A DNA stretch of 64,000 nt, taken from Prevotella sp. (GTDB lineage Bacteria > Bacteroidota > Bacteroidia > Bacteroidales > Bacteroidaceae). How positions within the stretch are numbered: position 1 is the stretch's first letter; each line of letters opens with the position of its first letter. The notes under the pieces were generated by a model. The model ran no database searches, was not told the origin of the DNA, and saw only the letters and a program-made list of their open reading frames with translations. The position numbers and the translations under genes were made by a program. The stretch is from contig JAEEQH010000004.1 in NCBI GenBank assembly GCA_016285245.1, forward strand, positions 1-64,000, in the 5' to 3' direction. Shown one piece after another: positions 43,355 to 50,742 of this stretch.

Positions 43355-43386
43355 CAAAGGTAGGTATTTTCTGAATACCCCACAAA
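43355..43386 (-). promoter_or_regulatory. Promoter of the 933-aa secreted protein gene
   Basis: TACCTTTG (43355-43362) and TTTG (43383-43386) with a 20-bp spacer on the minus strand. The leader is ~75 nt. Confidence 0.8.
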
Positions 43387-43431
43387 TAAAAGTACCCGAA
43401 TTTTTGGCTTTTTACCTATAAAAATAGAAGA

Positions 43432-43458
43432 ATCCCCAGTCCACGGGGGGCTGGGGAT
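43432..43458 (-). terminator. Probable terminator of the second PL11-repeat gene
   Basis: ATCCCCAG (43432-43439) pairs with CTGGGGAT (43451-43458). Only a broken T-rich tract (TTCTTCTATTTTT) follows on the minus strand. Confidence 0.55.
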
Positions 43459-43464
43459 ATAGGT

Positions 43465-46400
43465 TTACTTAACCATGACCTTGACAGCAGGACGGTTCTT
43501 GGATCGTAGCAGATAGGTGCCGGGCTGCAGGGGCAGGCTGCCAGCGACAGCCTTCATCTCGCCGGGCGTGGCACGGAACGAGGTTACCAGGAGGCCACCA
43601 AGGGTATAGACATCGCAGTCGGTGACGGCACCACTGGCCATGTCGATGCCCACAGAGCTGTCGTCGGTAACCTTCAGCACGCCGGTCTTAAGGGCCTTAC
43701 CGTCGGCAGCCACCAGCTCAGTGGTGTCCCAATAGAGGCCTGCGGGGAGGGCTGGCAAATCGAGTGTCGGCGTACCGCTGATGCTGCCAGTGCCCTTCCA
43801 GATGGTGAACTTATCGTCCTTCTTTGGTGTATAGTCCACCAATTCTACCTTCACCGTACCGTTAAGTGTCAGAAACTTGACCTGCAGCAGCGAGTTGGAC
43901 GCAGCACCGTCGATGGCGACGACTACCGTCGAACCACTCTTCATGGTGCCGGAGGTCAGCACCTGCAGCGTGCCGGTGAAGTCAAGCAGGTAGTCCTTCA
44001 GCACGGCTGTGCCGCCCTCTTCGAGCGTCAGGTTCGGCAGCAGACCGTAGCCCTGCAGCGAGCCGCTACCCTTGACGGTGGTGTTGCCGAAGAACTGCTT
44101 GTCGCGAATGTCGTCGTTGAAGTAGACGGCACCCTCCTCGATGGTCAGCGCACCAGTGAGCTTGCCCGGGTTGTTGACAATCATGTAGCCCGCGCCCCGC
44201 TTGGTGATGGGAGCCGTCGACGAGAACTGCGCGGTGAAATTCTTGCCGCTGGTGCCGAGAATGAAGCCGGTACCGGCCAGTGTGCCCGCGCCAGTGACGG
44301 CGCCTATCTCTATCTGTTTGCTGGTGGTGAAGGTGACGGGGTCGCTACCGAACTTCTGGCTCAAATCGAGTGTGGCTTTCGGCAGACCCTTGGCGTTCTG
44401 GAAGTCAAAGCTGACGGTGGTTCCCTTGACGGTGCGGTCCTGCATACCCACCTTCAGGGTACCCTCGAACTGACTCCAGTCGCCCTGGTAGTAGCAGCGG
44501 GCGCCGCAGCCGTAGACGTTCAGCGTACCGCCACCGGTCAGCGAGCCGGTATAGTTACAGCTCGGGGCACCGTAGAACGTGGCTGTCTTACCTGTTGGCA
44601 CGACGAGGTGGGCCTTGTTCGTGAAACCGCTGGTCTCGTTGGGGAAGTCGGAGAACGTACCGCCTTGAAGTTCTATGGTGTCGGGCACCTGCATCAGCGA
44701 GTTGCTCTTCTGCGACTCCACGGAGCCTTGTTTGATGACGAGTTTCGTGAAGGTGTTGTTCATGCCGAGCTGGAGGTAGCCGTTACCAGTCTTGCTGACG
44801 GTGGCACCCTTGCCCTTGATAGCGTTGTTGAAGATGACGTTCTTACCGGCAGGCGTCTCGATGGTCACGCTGCCGTTGACATTGAACGGTTGGTCGGTGA
44901 TGATGGTACCGTTGGCGATGAACTTCGAACCATCGGCCATGTTGATAGCCTGCGAGGCGTTGCCCAGCGCGCCGTAAGCCGTACCACTCTTGTTGGCCAG
45001 GCGGTTCACCTCCAGGGTTCCGCCATTGATATAGGTGACGCCTGTACGGTTCTCGGTATTGATGGTGACCTTGCCGGCACCGTTCTTGGTGATGGTGGCG
45101 CCGCCGAGGATGCTGTCGCCCGTCAGGGTGTAGTTCTTCGTCTCGTTATTAAACGTAACGGTCTTGGGATAGATGACACCACGGATGCGCACGGCGGTAC
45201 TGGCAGCGTCATCATTGAAGACGATATTGTCGTCGTAGCTCGACACATCGGCCACGCCGTCCTTCAGGAAGTTCTTTGTCACGCCCAAGTCCCAGACACT
45301 GTTCGCAGCAGTGCCGTTCCAGACAACATCGGCGGCAGCACGCGGCTCACTGATGTTCAGGTAGAGCGCACCATTCTCATAGCTGAGTGCATAGTGTACG
45401 TCTCTGATACCTTCGATGACCACCTCCTCAAGATTGCCCGTCAGTGTGCCAACGGTGCCCAGTTTGTACTTGCCTGGGGCTGGCGCTGTGGAGACGTTGA
45501 ACTGGAAGACGGGCGACTTGTACTTAGGGCCGTACTCGCCCCATTCCTTGGTCTCAAGGTTCAGCGTCGTGACGTTCAGCTCATCGCCGAGTTCAAAGAC
45601 GACACGTGCGCCAAAACCCAGCCCAAGGGTAGAGGCCGTGAGGGTGCTCGTCTTGTCCTTACCTATATATATATTAGCATTGTAGTCGGCAGTAATGCCA
45701 CCCTTGAAGTTACCGCCGTCGCTGATGAGCGCGGTGTGGCGGTTCAGCCAGACGGGCGACGTCTCCATCGTGCCGTCGAACTGCAGCGTGCCATTCCATA
45801 CGTCGGTATGGCCGGTATGCTTCTCGGTCACCGTCGGGAGCACGAGGATGCCCTCGCCTTGCTTCACGAGGCGTGTGGCGCCACTGAATGCACCGCCGGT
45901 GAGCGTCGTGGTGAAGGTCTCCACGGTGCGGGCGGGCTGCTTCGGCGTCGAGGCCGTCGCCTTGATGGAGCCATCGCTCTGCACGGTGCCGCCGCTACCC
46001 TTCACCCATGCCGGGGTGTTGACCGTTAATATATAAGGTGAAGCACCGTCGGCAACGCTGATGGTCTTGTCCTCATAGCCTGAGATGAGCAGGTGGTCGG
46101 CGGTGGTCTGGATGGTGCCTGTCACCTCTGTGCGCCCCTCCAGCGTCAGCGCCGGCGGACAGTTCGTGATGCCCTCCAGCTCGCCGACGAAGAAGCTGGT
46201 CTGCGGCGGCTGGTTGTAGCCCACCGTCTGCCAGCACATGCCATTACGGTAGACGTGGTCGTACCACAGCGACGTCAGTCCCCACGGGCTCTCGTAGCTG
46301 GTGGTGTAGATGCGCAGGGTGGAATTGTCGGCACGCACCATGATCTCCTCGCGCCAGTCACCGATGATGTCGCCCAGGAAACAGGGGTTGTTCTTCGACG

Positions 46401-48090
46401 AGTTGTTCAGCATACCGCCACCGAGGAACACGCGGTCGTACGTGTAGGCGGCACGACCCGTGCCCACCTCCTGCTGTCCGCCGAACTTATAGACACAGGG
46501 AGCACGCTCCACACCCGGCGAGTCCATGAACTCGTCGAGCAGGTCACCGTCCCAGTAGATGCGCATATTCCAAAAGTCGTCGCTCGACATCTGGCCGGCC
46601 CCCTCGATAACCTTGTCGCTGACACAGCTCAGCAAGCCACTGCCCGGCGAGCGGGCCACCGAGCCGGGATAGGTGTTCTGGAAATTGCCGGCCATGGCAC
46701 GGCCGTTGTCACCACCCGTACCCGACGTATAGTAGAGCTGCGAGCTCATGGCGTTGGTATAGGCTACGCCGGGCACCGCCGTCGACTCCAGACAGACGAA
46801 CTGCTCCATACCCCAGCGGTAGGGGTCGAGGTCGGTACAGTGCTGAGCGTCACCATGGCCATAGCCTGTAGTGGACAGGCCGTAGCCGGTATCGTCGATC
46901 ATCATCGAACCAAATATAATCTCATCGCGGCCGTCCATGTCCACATCGCCGATGGCGAAGTTATGGAAGCCGTTGCCAAACCACGACGAACTGCTGTCGT
47001 AGCAGTTCCAGCGCCAGCGCTGCGTCAGCTCATGGGTGGTGGGATTGACGTCCAGGGCACAGAACTTATGACGCGTGTAGCAGCCACGGCCCAGGAAGAT
47101 GCTGGGGTTGCGGCCATCGAGATAGGGTGCTCCGAAATAGTGCTTGCAGGAGCGGTGACCTGTGTCAGCCTTGCCCCAGACGGTGGCGTAGTTCGACTCA
47201 CCACTCTCAAAACGTGGCAGGGGGTAGGCCATGGGCGTAAACGCGTCGCTCGCACCGTCCCAGCCGTAGGGCTCGCCGGTCTCACCATTCAGGTAGAGCA
47301 GGTACTCGGCACCCTCATGGGTATACTCATCGCGCGGAGCATAATAGTTCATGTTGCCAATCTTGATGGCCTTGCCGCTCTTTGTATGAATAATCATGTT
47401 GTCGGCACCACGCATGACGGCCTCAGCCTTGCCGTCACGATCCCAGTCGTAGAGGATGAGGTCGAACTGCTCGTCGGGACCCGACATGAGGTTGGGACCC
47501 ATGTCAATCCACCACAGTCGGGTGCCGTCCATCTTGTAGCACTCGTGCAGATTAAAGTCGGTCTTGTTGCCCGACGTATTCAGGTTGCCGGAGTCGTTAC
47601 GGCGCTTGACGACTATCTCAAGCTGTCCGTCGCCATCGACATCAGCCACGGAGCAGTCGTTCAGCGAGTAGCCGCTGGTGACGTCGTTGTCGCTGCGGTT
47701 CTTCACTGGCTGCATGGGGATGTCCAGGAACTGGTGCGCCCAGGGGATCACCTCGGCGGACTTCGCCTGGGCAACGCCGTTGACGACGGCCTCCACCTGA
47801 TACTTGCTCGTAGCGGTGCCGCTGTTGTCCTGATAGTTCGACTTCGTCAGGTCCGAAGCTATCTTCGTACCGTTACGGTAGAGGTTGTACTTTGTGTCGT
47901 AGTACTCTGAGGGCAGGATGCGCCACGTGACGAAGATGCCCGAGCCCGAAGGGCCGTAGTTCTTGTCCTGTCCAGTCTTGTCACCCTGAGGAATAGCCAC
48001 CAGCCCACGATCCAACTTGTCTGTGACACGCTGTGCACTGGCGCTGACTGTCATCAGCCCCATAAGGGCCAGAAGAAAGAGTTTTTTCAT
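43465..48090 (-). CDS. Second PL11-type RG lyase with autotransporter-like repeats (1541 aa)
   Basis: Same plan as the protein at 17935-22530: signal peptide (MKKLFLLALMGLMTVSASAQ), LDRGLVAIPQG start, calcium-type propeller motifs (CSVADVDGDGQLEIVVKRRN; YDWDRDGKAEAVMRG; FAIGDVDMDGRDEIIFG; CFLGDIIGDWREEIMVR), then from ~700 repeats such as KHTGHTDVWNGTLQFDG and TGVTYINGGTLEVNRL, and a tail (PLQPGTYLLRSKNRPAVKVM). The lyase halves are clearly paralogous but diverged. It cuts the RG-I backbone; the long C-terminal β-helix may display the enzyme or bind glycans. Divergently transcribed from the third PL11 gene. Confidence 0.85.
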   Translation of the reverse strand: MKKLFLLALMGLMTVSASAQRVTDKLDRGLVAIPQGDKTGQDKNYGPSGSGIFVTWRILPSEYYDTKYNLYRNGTKIASDLTKSNYQDNSGTATSKYQVEAVVNGVAQAKSAEVIPWAHQFLDIPMQPVKNRSDNDVTSGYSLNDCSVADVDGDGQLEIVVKRRNDSGNLNTSGNKTDFNLHECYKMDGTRLWWIDMGPNLMSGPDEQFDLILYDWDRDGKAEAVMRGADNMIIHTKSGKAIKIGNMNYYAPRDEYTHEGAEYLLYLNGETGEPYGWDGASDAFTPMAYPLPRFESGESNYATVWGKADTGHRSCKHYFGAPYLDGRNPSIFLGRGCYTRHKFCALDVNPTTHELTQRWRWNCYDSSSSWFGNGFHNFAIGDVDMDGRDEIIFGSMMIDDTGYGLSTTGYGHGDAQHCTDLDPYRWGMEQFVCLESTAVPGVAYTNAMSSQLYYTSGTGGDNGRAMAGNFQNTYPGSVARSPGSGLLSCVSDKVIEGAGQMSSDDFWNMRIYWDGDLLDEFMDSPGVERAPCVYKFGGQQEVGTGRAAYTYDRVFLGGGMLNNSSKNNPCFLGDIIGDWREEIMVRADNSTLRIYTTSYESPWGLTSLWYDHVYRNGMCWQTVGYNQPPQTSFFVGELEGITNCPPALTLEGRTEVTGTIQTTADHLLISGYEDKTISVADGASPYILTVNTPAWVKGSGGTVQSDGSIKATASTPKQPARTVETFTTTLTGGAFSGATRLVKQGEGILVLPTVTEKHTGHTDVWNGTLQFDGTMETSPVWLNRHTALISDGGNFKGGITADYNANIYIGKDKTSTLTASTLGLGFGARVVFELGDELNVTTLNLETKEWGEYGPKYKSPVFQFNVSTAPAPGKYKLGTVGTLTGNLEEVVIEGIRDVHYALSYENGALYLNISEPRAAADVVWNGTAANSVWDLGVTKNFLKDGVADVSSYDDNIVFNDDAASTAVRIRGVIYPKTVTFNNETKNYTLTGDSILGGATITKNGAGKVTINTENRTGVTYINGGTLEVNRLANKSGTAYGALGNASQAINMADGSKFIANGTIITDQPFNVNGSVTIETPAGKNVIFNNAIKGKGATVSKTGNGYLQLGMNNTFTKLVIKQGSVESQKSNSLMQVPDTIELQGGTFSDFPNETSGFTNKAHLVVPTGKTATFYGAPSCNYTGSLTGGGTLNVYGCGARCYYQGDWSQFEGTLKVGMQDRTVKGTTVSFDFQNAKGLPKATLDLSQKFGSDPVTFTTSKQIEIGAVTGAGTLAGTGFILGTSGKNFTAQFSSTAPITKRGAGYMIVNNPGKLTGALTIEEGAVYFNDDIRDKQFFGNTTVKGSGSLQGYGLLPNLTLEEGGTAVLKDYLLDFTGTLQVLTSGTMKSGSTVVVAIDGAASNSLLQVKFLTLNGTVKVELVDYTPKKDDKFTIWKGTGSISGTPTLDLPALPAGLYWDTTELVAADGKALKTGVLKVTDDSSVGIDMASGAVTDCDVYTLGGLLVTSFRATPGEMKAVAGSLPLQPGTYLLRSKNRPAVKVMVK

Positions 48091-48124
48091 TTGCTTTAGT
48101 TATTAGTTTCAATTACTCTGGCGG

Positions 48125-48132
48125 CAAAGGTA
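48125..48132 (-). promoter_or_regulatory. -7 box of the second PL11-repeat gene
   Basis: TACCTTTG on the minus strand. No TTTG is found at the expected distance (one at 13 bp spacing). It lies in the divergent region shared with the gene starting at 48257. Confidence 0.5.
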
Positions 48133-48195
48133 CGACGTTTTTCTCCAAACATCACTAAAAATATCGATTTTCTTACTTCGTTTTTTGCTTTTTTC

Positions 48196-48226
48196 TTTGA
48201 CCTTAGGAATAAAAGCCGTACTTTTG
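48196..48226 (+). promoter_or_regulatory. Promoter of the third PL11 gene
   Basis: TTTG (48196-48199), a 19-bp spacer and TACTTTTG (48219-48226); the start codon is ~30 bp downstream. Confidence 0.7.
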
Positions 48227-48256
48227 CAGCCAGACGAACTAATGGCTAAAACAAAT

Positions 48257-50662
48257 ATGAAGAAACTACTATTTGCAGCACTGACGCTGCTGACGACAAC
48301 ACTCAGTGCCACAGCACAGAACACACCGACAAGCCAGATGGAGAAGCTGGACCGCGGACTGGTGGTCATCCCATCGGGCTCCCAGCGCATCCTGAGCTGG
48401 AGACTCCTCGGCACCGACGACGAGGACCGTACACGCTTCACCATCCTGCGCAACGGCACGACGGTGGTGGCCAAGAACGTCTACCAGACGAGCTACACCG
48501 ACAAGACAGCCGGTGCATCGTACCAGATCATCACCCTTGTCGACGGCGAGCCCGTAGACACGTCGAAGGCCGTTAAACCATGGTCGGCCAACAGCTTGAC
48601 CATACCCATGCAGCGGCCGGAAGGCGGCACCCTACCCTTCCGCATATTCCACGACAAGACATCGACGACGTCAGCTTACTACGAGGACTTCAAGGACACA
48701 CCATACACCTACTCGCCCAACGACTGCTCAGTGGGCGACGTGGACGGAGACGGTGAGTACGAGTTGTTCGTGAAGTGGGATCCCTCGAACTCGCAGGATA
48801 ACTCCCGGCAGTGCGGAAAGACCGGCAATGTGTATATAGACTGCTACAAGCTGGACGGTACGCAACTGTGGCGCATCGACCTCGGACAGAACATACGTGC
48901 CGGAGCACACTACACACAGTTCCAAGTCTACGACTTCGATGGCGACGGCAAGGCAGAGATGGTATGCAAGACAGCTCCCGGCTCAAAAGACGGCAAGGGT
49001 AACTACGTGAACCAGGCGGCAACAGACGCTAGCATCAAGAATGCTGGCAACACGCAGGATTTCCGTAACCAGTACGGTGCTATCACCGGCGGCCAGGAGT
49101 ATCTGACGGTGTTCAACGGACAAACAGGCGAAGCCATTCACACCGTGTTCTATAATCCCAACCGCAACCAAGGCTACGGCGGTGCTGCTGACGGCTCGTT
49201 CAACTGGGGAAAGCCCGACAACAAAAGCGATGCTGCCAGCTACGGCAACCGTGGCGAGCGCTATCTGTCGGCAGTGGCCTATCTGGACGGTACGGACAAA
49301 CCTGCCAGTGCCATCTTCTGCCGCGGATACTACGGCTACGCTTTCGTCTGGGCTATTGACTTCGACGGTCAGAAGCTCAGCCAGCGATGGCTCCACAACT
49401 CCGACTCGAAGACAACTTATAAGGTAACAACTTACGACGAGACAGGAAACGGCAGCACAAAGAGCTTCACTTCAAGCAAGAGCAGCAGCGGCGAAGGGCG
49501 TAACACGATGTTCGCCAACGGCAACCACAATATGTCGGTTGCCGACGTGGACGGCGATGGCAAGGATGAAATCATTTGGGGGTCGGCAGCACTTGACGAT
49601 GACGGCAAACTGCTATATGCCGTCGGCTTCGGCCACGGCGACGCCATGCACCTCGGCGACCACTGCCCAGACCGTCCGGGACTGGAGGTGTTCGACGTCC
49701 ATGAAGACAAAGGGACCTACGCCTGGGATCTCCACGATGCGGCTACGGGCGAGATTATCTTGAAAGGCGGTCCGGCCGGACTCGACAACGGCCGCGGCAT
49801 AGCCGGAAACTTTGACACAAACATCCGTGGCTCGCTGTTCTGGTCGGGCGACAAGCAGGCCACGAGCGCCGTCACGGGAAAGGTGGTCTCCTCAAACTAC
49901 GGCTCCATGAACTTCCGCATCTACTGGGACGGCGACCTCTATGAGGAACTGCTCGACGGCAACAAGATAGACAAGTGGAATGGCAACGGCACAAAACGCC
50001 TGGCAACACTCAGCGGCAACACCTGTAACAGCACGAAGAACACGCCGAACCTTCAGGCCGACATCCTCGGCGACTGGCGCGAGGAGGTGATTCTCTGGAA
50101 CGGCACGACGAACAATCTGGTGCTCTACACGTCGACGACCACCACGAAGTACCGCGTCCCGACGCTGATGCATGACCACACATACCGCATGGGCATTTGC
50201 TGGCAGAACACGGCCTACAACCAGCCACCACATCTGGGCTACTACCTGCCCGAAGCCATGCTGCCCACCATCAGCGGCGACAGGGAGCTGACGGTGAACG
50301 TCGGCGATGACATCAACTGGGTGCTACGCGGACGCTACGCCACCTATCTGACCATGGACAGCAAGAACGTGCCCGCAGGAATCACTTTTGAAGAAGACTT
50401 CATCGACCCCGTACTGACGCTGACAGGCTCGCTGGCACAGGCCGGTGACTACGAACTGCCCGTCATCGTGACTGGACTGGACGGCAAGGATGTCACCAGC
50501 AGCGTGACCATCCACGCCGTGAACGCCACAGGCATCGAGGAAACGGTGATGGCACAGCAGCGGACGGTCTACGACCTCCAGGGCCGCCAGCGCGACGGCA
50601 TGAAGCGGGGTCTGAACATCGTCCGCGAGGGTAACAGAACCAGGAAAATCCTTGTCAAATAA
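48257..50662 (+). CDS. PL11-type rhamnogalacturonan lyase without repeat extension (801 aa)
   Basis: I chose the ATG at 48257 (MKKLLFAALTLLTTTLSATA signal peptide); an in-frame ATG five codons earlier is possible. Motifs: KLDRGLVVIPSG, CSVGDVDGDGEYELFVKWDP, VYDFDGDGKAEMVCKTAPGS, MSVADVDGDGKDEIIWGSAA, NLQADILGDWREEVILWNG and MHDHTYRMGICWQNTAYNQP. This is a normal-length family 11 lyase; the C-terminus adds a short β-domain and an IVREGNRTRKILVK tail. It is complete and divergent from the repeat-bearing paralogue. It may act on soluble RG-I fragments, while the longer paralogues act while surface-anchored (inference). Confidence 0.9.
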   Translation: MKKLLFAALTLLTTTLSATAQNTPTSQMEKLDRGLVVIPSGSQRILSWRLLGTDDEDRTRFTILRNGTTVVAKNVYQTSYTDKTAGASYQIITLVDGEPVDTSKAVKPWSANSLTIPMQRPEGGTLPFRIFHDKTSTTSAYYEDFKDTPYTYSPNDCSVGDVDGDGEYELFVKWDPSNSQDNSRQCGKTGNVYIDCYKLDGTQLWRIDLGQNIRAGAHYTQFQVYDFDGDGKAEMVCKTAPGSKDGKGNYVNQAATDASIKNAGNTQDFRNQYGAITGGQEYLTVFNGQTGEAIHTVFYNPNRNQGYGGAADGSFNWGKPDNKSDAASYGNRGERYLSAVAYLDGTDKPASAIFCRGYYGYAFVWAIDFDGQKLSQRWLHNSDSKTTYKVTTYDETGNGSTKSFTSSKSSSGEGRNTMFANGNHNMSVADVDGDGKDEIIWGSAALDDDGKLLYAVGFGHGDAMHLGDHCPDRPGLEVFDVHEDKGTYAWDLHDAATGEIILKGGPAGLDNGRGIAGNFDTNIRGSLFWSGDKQATSAVTGKVVSSNYGSMNFRIYWDGDLYEELLDGNKIDKWNGNGTKRLATLSGNTCNSTKNTPNLQADILGDWREEVILWNGTTNNLVLYTSTTTTKYRVPTLMHDHTYRMGICWQNTAYNQPPHLGYYLPEAMLPTISGDRELTVNVGDDINWVLRGRYATYLTMDSKNVPAGITFEEDFIDPVLTLTGSLAQAGDYELPVIVTGLDGKDVTSSVTIHAVNATGIEETVMAQQRTVYDLQGRQRDGMKRGLNIVREGNRTRKILVK

Positions 50663-50672
50663 TGTTCGGGTA

Positions 50673-50732
50673 GGCTGCGACACGGTCGCAGCATAGAAAG
50701 ACGTTCAACTATGCTGCGACCGTGTCGCAGCC
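50673..50732. repeat. Perfect 24-bp inverted repeat between convergent genes (REP-like)
   Basis: Arms 50673-50696 and 50709-50732 around a 12-nt loop. Each arm contains the smaller palindrome GCTGCGAC-ACG-GTCGCAGC followed by ATAG. There is no T-run on either side, so it is a strong hairpin but not a textbook intrinsic terminator. A related unit occurs at 53661-53706. Confidence 0.85.
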
Positions 50733-50742
50733 CCAAGAACCG

